From the NCBI RefSeq assembly GCF_021730305.1, contig NZ_CP032674.1:1349001-1413000 (forward strand): 64,000 nt of DNA, read 5' to 3'. Of the stretch, positions 1-7,252 are shown piece by piece. The notes beneath the pieces are model-generated. The model was not told where the DNA came from. It worked only from the letters and a program-made list of their open reading frames with translations, and did no database searches. The first letter of the stretch is position 1, and every line of letters begins with the position of its first letter. The DNA comes from Xanthobacter sp. YC-JY1 (GTDB taxonomy: Bacteria > Pseudomonadota > Alphaproteobacteria > Rhizobiales > Xanthobacteraceae). Position numbers and translations under genes: made by a program.

Positions 1-288
1 GAGGTGGAGGTGCTGGTGGAGCGGCCACGCTCCCCCGGCGACCGGGTCTATTTCCACGTCAGCATCGATGATGACGGCCCCGGCCTGGATCCCGCCCGGC
101 GGGTGGATGTGGGCCGGCGCGGGCGGCGGCTGGACGAATCCAAGCCCGGCTCCGGCCTCGGCCTGTCCATCGTCCACGAGCTGGCCCTGCTCTATGGCGG
201 GCGATTCGAGCTAAGCTCGGCTCCCATCGGCGGCCTTCGGACCGAACTCGTGCTGCCCGCCGCCGCCGCGCCGCCTCCGCCCACCTGA
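1..288 (+). CDS. Sensor histidine kinase, C-terminal fragment
   Basis: This is the end of a gene that begins before the window; the reading frame is open from base 1. The visible 95 residues are the last part of a GHKL ATPase domain: a DDGPGLDP G1-type box followed by a GSGLGLSIV G2-type box, the usual layout of the ATP-binding pocket of membrane sensor kinases. It would phosphorylate its own histidine and pass the phosphate to a response regulator. The stimulus cannot be read here because the sensor domain is missing. The tail after the G2 box ends in an alanine/proline-rich stretch. The family call is firm; the pathway is unknown. Confidence 0.85.
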   Translation, partial: EVEVLVERPRSPGDRVYFHVSIDDDGPGLDPARRVDVGRRGRRLDESKPGSGLGLSIVHELALLYGGRFELSSAPIGGLRTELVLPAAAAPPPPT

Positions 289-498
289 CGTTTCCGGAGG
301 ATGCGGGTCGGGGGTGACACCGTGGCGCCACAGGCTGCGGCAAACCGTCTTCACAGTGAGGCTTGCGGCGCCTAAGAGAGGCCGTCAGCCTCTGTGTCGC
401 CCCAATCGGTGATCCGATTTGCTGGCTCGATCGTTGATGACGTGCGCAGGCGCTCTGTCCGCGCCCGTCATGTCCGCCGTTCTGTCTGAGGCCTGTTC

Positions 499-936
499 AT
501 GTTCGTCCGCGTGTTCCGCGTTGCTCCCGCGTCCGCAGCGGTCCTCGCCCTTGCGCTCGGCGGTTGCGCGACCGACACGACCGGCAACAAGGCCACGGCC
601 GCGCTTGCGGCCCTGCCCACGGCGCCGGTGATGTCGGGCACGGTCTCCGGCGGTCTCATCAGCGGCGGCATCGGCAACGGGCTCGACGATGCCGACCGGC
701 AGCGTGCCTATGACGCCGAGATTTCCGCGCTGGAGACGGGTGGCCCCGGCTATCCCATCGGCTGGAAGGGCGACGGCACTGCGCGCGGCACCGTCATCGC
801 CGGACCGCCCTACAATCGCGCCGGCTACCAGAGCTGCCGCGACTATTCCCACACCATCTATATCGACAATCGCCCCCAGATCGCCCGCGGCGCCGCCTGC
901 CGCACCGCCGAGGGCCGCTGGCAGCCGGTGAGCTGA
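499..936 (+). CDS. Small outer-membrane-type lipoprotein, RT0821/17-kDa antigen-like
   Basis: A 145-residue protein with an N-terminal hydrophobic signal ending in the lipobox LALGGC (Cys at residue 23), so it is predicted to be lipidated and anchored in the envelope. The middle is Gly/Ser rich (GGLISGGIGNGLDDADRQRAYDAE) in the style of 17-kDa surface-antigen/RT0821 lipoproteins. The C-terminal half carries a paired-cysteine segment (CRDYSHTIYID and ACRTAEGRW) typical of the same group. It stands alone between a kinase and a stress protein. Role unknown; a structural or envelope-stress function is the usual guess for the family. Confidence 0.7.
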   Translation: MFVRVFRVAPASAAVLALALGGCATDTTGNKATAALAALPTAPVMSGTVSGGLISGGIGNGLDDADRQRAYDAEISALETGGPGYPIGWKGDGTARGTVIAGPPYNRAGYQSCRDYSHTIYIDNRPQIARGAACRTAEGRWQPVS

Positions 937-1065
937 TCCTGGCGCCTGCGGGGCCCTCCGCCTGAGGCGGATGGGGCACGAAGCGGGGACGTGACTTCGA
1001 AACGTCGTGATCTGGGCAAGGCACGCGAGGCGGCCTGAGGCGCGTCGCGTTCGGTCCGGCGGACC

Positions 1066-1905
1066 TCAGTAGGACATGAACAGGGGGACCTTGCAGTCCT
1101 CCAGCAGCGACTCGGTGACCCCACCCAGCACCCATTCGCGGATGCGCGAGTGGTTGAAGGCGCCCATGACGATGAGATCGGCGCCGATCAGCCCCGCCTG
1201 CTCGCGCAGGGTCTCGGCGACGCCGTCCCGGCCCACCACCAGGTTCTTCACGTCCACATGGACGCCGTGGCGGGCGAGATGGGGCGCCAGCTCGGCGCCG
1301 GGCACTTCGTGCGCCAGTTCCTTCTCCGAGCCGATGGCGAGCACCTCCACCGCCGAAGCGGACTTCAGGATGCCCATGGCGTCGTTGACGGCCCGGGTCG
1401 CCCGTACGCTCGCGTCCCAGGCGATGAGAACGCGGTCGTGCTTGAAGGTGTCCACCCCCGGCGGCACCACGATCACCGGCCGGCCGCTCTCGAACAGCAG
1501 CGCCTCGATGAGCCCGCGGTCGGCATTGACGGTCGCGACCTCCGCGTCCAGCACCGAGATGTCGTGCACCCGCGCCTGGGCGACGAACAGCTCCACCAGC
1601 TGCCCATAGGCGAGCTGCGGCGTCTCCACCGAGGCGGCGACACCGGCGGCGGCGGCATCGCCCCGCGCCCGCTCCGCCACGTCCTGAGCGAGCTGCTTCA
1701 GACGGCGGTTGTGGGCGGCGACGAGGCCGGTGGCGATATTGCTGACGAAGGTGTTTCCCATCACCACCTTCAGCGAAGCCGCCTGGATGGTCGCGTGGGC
1801 GCCCGATTGCTGGGCCAGCGACAGGCCGTAGGCCAGCGCCGAGGACGGCTCGTCCACACCCTCTTCGGTCATGCCGATGAGTACGCTTTTTATGTTCTGC
1901 ACCAT
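1066..1905 (-). CDS. Tandem-domain universal stress protein (UspA family)
   Basis: A 279-residue protein with the length of a double Usp protein. The C-terminal half ends with DLIVMGAFNHSRIREWVLGG, the nucleotide-loop pattern of ATP-binding Usp domains, followed by the typical closing strand VPLFMSY. The N-terminal half (SVLIGMTEEGVDEPSSALAYGLSLAQQ) has the opening of a Usp fold but a less clear binding loop. The start at 1905 is preceded by AGGAGG. Cytoplasmic; family members aid survival under stress by unclear means. The gene is divergent from the downstream membrane protein gene (137 bp apart). Confidence 0.88.
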   Translation of the reverse strand: MVQNIKSVLIGMTEEGVDEPSSALAYGLSLAQQSGAHATIQAASLKVVMGNTFVSNIATGLVAAHNRRLKQLAQDVAERARGDAAAAGVAASVETPQLAYGQLVELFVAQARVHDISVLDAEVATVNADRGLIEALLFESGRPVIVVPPGVDTFKHDRVLIAWDASVRATRAVNDAMGILKSASAVEVLAIGSEKELAHEVPGAELAPHLARHGVHVDVKNLVVGRDGVAETLREQAGLIGADLIVMGAFNHSRIREWVLGGVTESLLEDCKVPLFMSY

Positions 1906-2042
1906 TTGGCGTTTCCTCCTGACACAAGATCAAGGTACCTGAAGGCTTCAGCTTGTCGTTGCGTCATGTCAAGGCTCGTGGTTGCCGACTGCCGGTTGCC
2001 AGCCCTTTCCCTTGAGGTAATAAGGGGCGCAAGGGAGCGCCC

Positions 2043-2678
2043 ATGATCGATGATCTGAACCTGTTCGCGAGCCAGCTGGTCACGCTCTGGGTCGTGCTGG
2101 AGCCGCTGAGCCATCTCAGCATGTTCCTCGCCACCACCTCCCACCTCGACCGGCAGGAGCGCCACAAGGTGGCGGCGATGGGCACCGCCTTCGCCTTCCT
2201 CATCCTGGTGGTGTTCACGCTCCTCGGCCGGATGCTGCTGGAGGCGATGGGCATCTCCATCCTCGCCTTCCAGATCTCCGGCGGCATCATCCTGTTCTAT
2301 TTCTCGATGACCATGATCTTCGGGGCGATGACGCAGCATGCCGTGACGGCCGATCCCGAGCGGCGGCTGGTCCACATCGCGGTCTATCCCATCGCGACGC
2401 CCATCGTGGCTGGGCCGGGCGCCATCCTCGCCATGGTGCTGTTCTCCGACAACAACCGTGGCGCCCCGCTCTCCCAGCACCTCATCACGGTGAGCGTGCT
2501 GGTGCTGATGTCGGTGGTGCTGTTCGTCATCTTCTGGCTGGGCGACTACATCGCCAAGGTGCTGGGGGAAGGCGGAGCGAGCCTGCTGCGGCGGATCATG
2601 GGCATCCTGCTCGCCGCCTTCTCGGTCAATCTGGTGCTCAACGCCTTCCAGAAATGGCTCAACCTGCCGCCGATCTGA
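2043..2678 (+). CDS. MarC-family integral membrane protein
   Basis: A 211-residue, very hydrophobic protein with about six membrane helices. The sequence ISGGIILFYFSMTMIFG and the later AGPGAILAMVLF match the conserved signatures of the MarC/UPF0056 family. Despite the name, family members have no proven role in antibiotic resistance and their transported substrate is unknown. The start ATG at 2043 overlaps the preceding GC-rich leader without a clear Shine-Dalgarno sequence. It converges with the N-demethylase gene, whose stop codon lies inside a 7-bp perfect hairpin at 2703-2719. Confidence 0.85.
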   Translation: MIDDLNLFASQLVTLWVVLEPLSHLSMFLATTSHLDRQERHKVAAMGTAFAFLILVVFTLLGRMLLEAMGISILAFQISGGIILFYFSMTMIFGAMTQHAVTADPERRLVHIAVYPIATPIVAGPGAILAMVLFSDNNRGAPLSQHLITVSVLVLMSVVLFVIFWLGDYIAKVLGEGGASLLRRIMGILLAAFSVNLVLNAFQKWLNLPPI

Positions 2679-2712
2679 GCGGCGGCAGGCTGGCTGTCAC
2701 GGGGCCTGAGGA

Positions 2713-3774
2713 TCAGGCCTCGATCTTCTCGATGTCCGGGGCAATGCCGGGCGAGGTGGCCGAGCCGTCATCCAGCGGCGCCAGATAGTCCACCACCATC
2801 TGCTGATAGCGGGGGATGCCCTTGTAGGTGGCGATGTCCGGATGCAGGTCTCGCAGCACCCGGTGCAGCCGCCGGCGCCACTTCGGCACCTTGGCGATGT
2901 CGGCGACGCTGGTGAGATAGCAGCGGATGCCGAACAGGATGGCGTTGGAGCGGGGCAGGCGATAGAGCGTCTGCAGCTCCACGCGCAGGTGCACCTTCTC
3001 CGCCACGTTCTCGGGTGTGACCGACGCCTTGTCCGGCCCCCACACCGGGTAGTTCTCCGGCGAGGTGTCGAGGCGCGGGTTCACCGTCATGGTCCAGTTG
3101 AGGCGGCGCACCGGCTGGCCGTACTGGAGGCGCAGGAGATACTTCAGGGCGCGGTCGAACACGCCCTTCTCGTGCGCCAGCGGAACGGGGCCGTGCCACT
3201 CCTGGAAGCTCATGCCGATGTCGAACTCCAGCGACCAGTCGGCCTGGGTCGTCACCATGCCGCCGTCCACGAAGAGGTTGTCCTCGCGCTGGTCCTGAAG
3301 GGTGAAGTCGCCCTGCGCCTGCCGGGTGATGTACTCGAACGGCCCGCAGGGCAGCGTCTCGGCCTTGCCGAAGATGAAGCTCTGCTGGATGCCGAGCGGC
3401 CGGTTCACCCAGGTCCAGGCGTCTCCGTCCTTGGACAGGGTGAAGTGCTCGGGATAATCGGCCGCGAGATTCTCCATGATCATCTCGAGGCTGTCCCACT
3501 CCGCCGTCAGCATGTGCGGCAGGACCTGGCAGCGCTTGGGGTCCTCGGCGAGCACGCGGGCGCGCTCCTTGCACTCGGCGATGTAGTGCTCGTCGACGTC
3601 GAACTGCGCCTGGAAGGCGGCCGTGGGGCCACCGCGCACGTGCGGCTCGATGTTCACCGAATACATGTAGCTGTCTTCGGGGAACGGGAAGGGAAAGCGC
3701 AGGAGGTCCTCGGGCGACTTCTTGTAGGTGAAGGTGTCGCGGAAGGTCTCGGCGGGCTTGAACTGAACGGTCAT
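2713..3774 (-). CDS. Heme-dependent oxidative N-demethylase (DUF3445), catalytic subunit
   Basis: A 353-residue protein of the DUF3445 family, which includes the heme-dependent oxidative N-demethylase of pseudomonads and the catalytic subunit of bacterial dimethylamine monooxygenase. The known reaction is oxidative removal of a methyl group from a secondary amine, giving methylamine and formaldehyde. Recognisable family segments are the FPFPEDSYMYSVNIEP opening, VNRPLGIQQSF in the middle and RLPRSNAILFGIRCYL near the C-terminus. It is the last gene of a permease/zinc-ribbon/reductase/demethylase operon, 16 bp after the reductase, with the Shine-Dalgarno GGGAGG. Dimethylamine is the default substrate; another N-methyl compound is possible. 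Confidence 0.85.
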   Translation of the reverse strand: MTVQFKPAETFRDTFTYKKSPEDLLRFPFPFPEDSYMYSVNIEPHVRGGPTAAFQAQFDVDEHYIAECKERARVLAEDPKRCQVLPHMLTAEWDSLEMIMENLAADYPEHFTLSKDGDAWTWVNRPLGIQQSFIFGKAETLPCGPFEYITRQAQGDFTLQDQREDNLFVDGGMVTTQADWSLEFDIGMSFQEWHGPVPLAHEKGVFDRALKYLLRLQYGQPVRRLNWTMTVNPRLDTSPENYPVWGPDKASVTPENVAEKVHLRVELQTLYRLPRSNAILFGIRCYLTSVADIAKVPKWRRRLHRVLRDLHPDIATYKGIPRYQQMVVDYLAPLDDGSATSPGIAPDIEKIEA

Positions 3775-3790
3775 GTGAGGCCTCCCGGGA

Positions 3791-4747
3791 TCACAGGTCG
3801 ATGACGATGCGTGGGCCGCGGGCGCGCGACACGCAGGTCATGATGAGGGTGCCGGCCGCCTTCTCCTCCGCGGAGAGGAAGTCGTCGCGGTGTTCCGCCT
3901 CGCCCTCGACGAGGGGCGTGGCGCACTGGCCGCAGGCCCCGCCGCGGCACAGGCACGGGGCGTCCACGCCGGCCGCCTCGATGGCTTCGAGCAGGCTCTG
4001 GCTCTCGCCCACCTCCACCTCGATGCCGGACTTGCGGAGCACGGCGCGGAAGGGCAGGCCGGTGACGTCGCCGCCGAAGCTCTCCTTGTGCACCTTGGTC
4101 TTGGGCCAGCCGAGCGCGGCGGCGGTGGAGGCCACCGCATCCATCAGGCTGTGCGGCCCGCAGACATAGACATGGGTGCCCAGCGGCTGGCGCGAAAGCA
4201 GGCCGGCGAGATCGAAGGCGGCGCGGCCGCCGCCATGCACGCGGATTTCCTCACCCGCCGCATAGGGCGCGAGCAGGCGCTCGAACACCGGCACTTCCTC
4301 CAGCGTGGCGAGCTGGTGCAGCTCGAAGCGGGCCCCGCGCGCCTTCAGCTCCGGCAGGAAGGAGAGCATGGGCGTGATGCCGATGCCGCCGCCAATGAGC
4401 AGGTGCTTCTTCGCGGTGGAGATGAGGGAGAACAGGCTCACCGGATTGGCCATCTCCAGCACGTCGCCCGGCGCGACCCGGCGGTGGAGATAGGAGGAGC
4501 CGCCGCGCGACTGGGCGACGAGGCGCACGATGATGTCGTAGCGCGCCCGCTCGGACGGCGGGGAGACGAGGGAATAGGCGTTCTTCATCACCCGGGCGCC
4601 GTCGCGTAGGGTGAGGAGGACGTGCCCTCCCGCCGGCGGGGTGGGGAACACGCCGCCATGGACGGGCTCGAAGGAGAAGCGCTTGAGGCTCGGCGCGAGC
4701 TCGACGATTTCGCGCACGCGCACGCTGAAGGGCTGGGCGGCGGTCAT
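3791..4747 (-). CDS. PDR/VanB-type ferredoxin reductase with C-terminal 2Fe-2S domain
   Basis: A 318-residue oxidoreductase. It has a flavin-binding barrel with the KNAYSL motif around residues 54-60, an NAD(P)H-binding domain with GGGIGITPMLS, and a plant-type 2Fe-2S domain at the C-terminus with Cys267-x4-Cys272-x2-Cys275 and Cys305. This order is that of phthalate dioxygenase reductase. It should pass electrons from NAD(P)H to the heme of the adjacent N-demethylase, as the dimethylamine monooxygenase reductase subunit does. Its ATG overlaps the stop of the upstream zinc-ribbon gene (ATGA), so the two are translationally coupled. Confidence 0.88.
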   Translation of the reverse strand: MTAAQPFSVRVREIVELAPSLKRFSFEPVHGGVFPTPPAGGHVLLTLRDGARVMKNAYSLVSPPSERARYDIIVRLVAQSRGGSSYLHRRVAPGDVLEMANPVSLFSLISTAKKHLLIGGGIGITPMLSFLPELKARGARFELHQLATLEEVPVFERLLAPYAAGEEIRVHGGGRAAFDLAGLLSRQPLGTHVYVCGPHSLMDAVASTAAALGWPKTKVHKESFGGDVTGLPFRAVLRKSGIEVEVGESQSLLEAIEAAGVDAPCLCRGGACGQCATPLVEGEAEHRDDFLSAEEKAAGTLIMTCVSRARGPRIVIDL

Positions 4748-5331
4748 GCGTAGAGCTCCTCGGCGTCAGGCACCTCACCCGGCACCTCGGCGTCCACCTG
4801 GACGGCCATGAAGGCGGCGAGCCGCCGTGAGAAATGATCGCGTACGAACAAGGATGCGCCGCAGCCCGGGCAGGTGAAGATGGAGGTGGTGATACCTTCG
4901 CTCATCGTTCGGCAGTGGACGCAGTAGACGCGCCGGGCCTTCGGGCCGGCCTCGGCGAAGGCCGTCTCCTGGCGGCTGAGGCCGGCCTTCTGGGCACGCC
5001 CCCACACATCCCACAGGAACGGCTCGGCGCCCGCCGCATAGAGGCGGAGCCCCATGGTCTCGCGGGCGAGCCGCTCCTCCAGCGCGGAGAAGAGGTGCGT
5101 CACGGACCGGAAGGTGGCGACGCTGCCCGGCGCCTCCTCCATGGCCGGCACGGAGGGCACGGCGCTGCGCCGGGCCACCGTCCAGACCTCGAAGGCGGAG
5201 GGGGAAATCCCCTCCGCCAGCGCCTCAGCCGGAACCTCGGCCGCCTCGACCACCAGCAGGTGGTGCCGTCCGGATGGATCCGGGGCCAGCGGGGCGTACG
5301 TCGGGCGGCTCTTGATACCCTGGTCGCTCAT
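4744..5331 (-). CDS. DmmA-family small subunit with zinc-ribbon/rubredoxin-like motif
   Basis: A 195-residue protein matching the small subunit found with dimethylamine monooxygenase. The C-terminal part has two CxxC pairs (Cys137/140 and Cys154/157, CVHC and CPGC) that would bind zinc or a rubredoxin-type iron. The N-terminal two thirds has no recognisable catalytic motif. Its place between the permease (stop 11 bp upstream) and the reductase (4-nt overlap) argues for a subunit of the same enzyme complex. Exact role is not established; electron relay or assembly are both plausible. Confidence 0.75.
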   Translation of the reverse strand: MSDQGIKSRPTYAPLAPDPSGRHHLLVVEAAEVPAEALAEGISPSAFEVWTVARRSAVPSVPAMEEAPGSVATFRSVTHLFSALEERLARETMGLRLYAAGAEPFLWDVWGRAQKAGLSRQETAFAEAGPKARRVYCVHCRTMSEGITTSIFTCPGCGASLFVRDHFSRRLAAFMAVQVDAEVPGEVPDAEELYA

Positions 5332-5342
5332 TTCGTCTCCGT

Positions 5343-7025
5343 TCAATAGACCGCAATGCTGCGGGCCACGATGATGACAACGGCGCCAAGCACGAGGGCG
5401 AGGTAGGGCAGCATCCCCGCTCGCGTGCCGGCCCCGGGTTCGGCCTTGAGGTGCATGTCCTCCATCATCGCCGCCGGGAACTGGCCCTTGTCCGTCACAT
5501 AGTGCCGGAAGAGGAACACCGGGATGATGGCGGCCGATACGATGAGCCCGGTGACCAGCGTGCCCGCGCCCCAGATGTCGGCACCCATGCCGAGCAGGAA
5601 CAGGTTCACGTAGGCCAGCACCGTACCCATGCCGATGAGCCACACGGGGGCCTTGAAGGGGCGATCCCAGGCGGGACGGTCGATGCGGTGCATCCAGGCG
5701 GAATTCAGGTTCAGGAAGTTGAACAGGATGTAGCAGACGTTGGAGATGGCGAGAATGAACACGTAGTCCGACATCATCAGCAGGATGAGGTTGAAGCCGA
5801 GGTCGGTCCACATGGCGCGGGTGGGCGCGCCGTTCTCGTTCACGTGGCTGAGATACTTGGGCAGCCAGCCGTCCACCGACGCCTGATAGAGCGTGCGGGA
5901 GGAGCCGGCCATGGAGGTGATGATGGCCAGCATGAGCGCGAGGATCAGCATCACCACGATCACGGTGTGGACGATGGGTCCGCCCTTGATCATGTCCGCC
6001 ATGGCGCTCGCGACACCCATGCCGGAATAGATGTCAGCAGAGAGGATGCCCGAATAGACCGCCGGCGTCGTCACGGTGCCGGAGGCATCCACCACCGCCG
6101 GGGTCACGAGCTGGCCGAGGCCGAGCACACCCTGGAAGGAGATGGGCACGATGGTGAACACGAAGATGCACAGCAGGCCCGAATAGAGGATGGCCTTGAA
6201 GGTATCCGTCTTCGGGTCGCGGAACTCACGCGTGTAGCAGACCGCGGTCTCGAAGCCGTAGGTGGACCAGGCGGCGATGAACAGGCCGCCGGCCATCAAG
6301 GTGAGGCCCGCCATGTTCCATTCGCCGGCGATTACCTTGCCGGCCTCGTCCTTGGCCAGCGGGGCGAACGGCCCGAGATTGGCGGCGAGCACGTCGCCGG
6401 TGAACAGCGGCACGAGGCCGATGAGGATCAGCGGCAGCAGGGCGACCACGCCGAGGATGACCTGCACCTTGGCGGTCTGGCTGATGCCGCGATGCTGGAT
6501 GGCGAAGGCCACGAGCAGCAGCACCGCGCCGAGGACGAAGGTGGCGTTGATGCGCAGCGCGAGGCCCGCCTTCAGCCAGCCGAGATCCACCAGCGTGAGC
6601 TGCCAGGTGTTGATGGCCGCGTCCGGCGCGAACAGGATGGAGAGCACATAGCCCGCCGCGAGGCCCGAGCCGATGGACAGGACTGGCGACCAGGCCAGCC
6701 AGTTGCACCACACCGAGAACGGCGCGAGCAGCTTGCCGTAGCGCACCCAGGCAATGGCGCCGTAGACCGAGGCACCGCCCGACTTGTGCGGGAACAGGCC
6801 GGCGATCTCGGCATAGGAAAAGGCCTGGATGAAGCCGAAGACGATGGACAGGATCCATACGAACCAGGCCGGCGCGCCCACCGTGGCGCCGATGGCACCG
6901 ATGGAGAAGAGCACGAGGGCGGGCACGCCGCTCGCGATCCAGAAGGCGCCGGTCCAGCTGATCTTGCGTTGAAGCGAGCCGGCCTCAGGCGCGGCGACCG
7001 CCTCGTTGGTTGCTGCGATACTCAT
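5343..7025 (-). CDS. APC-superfamily amino acid/amine permease
   Basis: A 560-residue inner-membrane protein with roughly 12 hydrophobic segments. The N-terminal GAIGATVGAPAWFVW and the QAFSYAEIAGLFPHKSGGAS stretch are typical of amino acid-polyamine-organocation permeases. First gene of the N-demethylase operon, so it likely imports the amine substrate or a larger N-methylated precursor. The start at 7025 has a good AGGGGA Shine-Dalgarno sequence. The conserved cluster promoter motif ends only 26 nt upstream of this start codon. Substrate is inferred from context alone. Confidence 0.85.
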   Translation of the reverse strand: MSIAATNEAVAAPEAGSLQRKISWTGAFWIASGVPALVLFSIGAIGATVGAPAWFVWILSIVFGFIQAFSYAEIAGLFPHKSGGASVYGAIAWVRYGKLLAPFSVWCNWLAWSPVLSIGSGLAAGYVLSILFAPDAAINTWQLTLVDLGWLKAGLALRINATFVLGAVLLLVAFAIQHRGISQTAKVQVILGVVALLPLILIGLVPLFTGDVLAANLGPFAPLAKDEAGKVIAGEWNMAGLTLMAGGLFIAAWSTYGFETAVCYTREFRDPKTDTFKAILYSGLLCIFVFTIVPISFQGVLGLGQLVTPAVVDASGTVTTPAVYSGILSADIYSGMGVASAMADMIKGGPIVHTVIVVMLILALMLAIITSMAGSSRTLYQASVDGWLPKYLSHVNENGAPTRAMWTDLGFNLILLMMSDYVFILAISNVCYILFNFLNLNSAWMHRIDRPAWDRPFKAPVWLIGMGTVLAYVNLFLLGMGADIWGAGTLVTGLIVSAAIIPVFLFRHYVTDKGQFPAAMMEDMHLKAEPGAGTRAGMLPYLALVLGAVVIIVARSIAVY

Positions 7026-7051
7026 GTTTTTCCCCTCGGATTATGAGGGGA

Positions 7052-7075
7052 GTTTCCGGAGAAGAAACTTTTTTG
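7052..7075 (-). promoter_or_regulatory. Cluster promoter motif, copy A
   Basis: On the minus strand this 24-bp site reads CAAAAAAGTTTC, then TTCTCC, then GGAAAC. It lies 26 nt upstream of the permease start codon. Copies B (11670-11693) and C (11834-11857) lie upstream of the other two transcription units of the same island, in the same orientation relative to the gene. It sits in an AT-rich patch within the 227-bp gap 7026-7252, which otherwise holds nothing recognisable. A TTGAC directly before it could be part of a -35 element. Regulator unknown. Confidence 0.55.
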
Positions 7076-7252
7076 TCAACGTATAAATTGGCCGGTTGGA
7101 CGGTGAAAGCGGCTCAATTTGCAATCATCGTCCGCTTAATGCATGGGCATACTGTCGTTAGGGAAACAAATGCCTGCGGCCCCGCGTGGGCAATGCGCGG
7201 GGCCGGGCGGGTTCTACAAGGACTCAGGCGTCACCGCGCGGGCGATGACAGG

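Noticed and set aside
2703-2719. Hairpin GGCCTGA-GGA-TCAGGCC between marC and the N-demethylase gene as a terminator
   Set aside because: Perfect 7-bp stem but a 3-nt loop and no T-run on either strand; it may help separate the convergent genes but is not a confident terminator.
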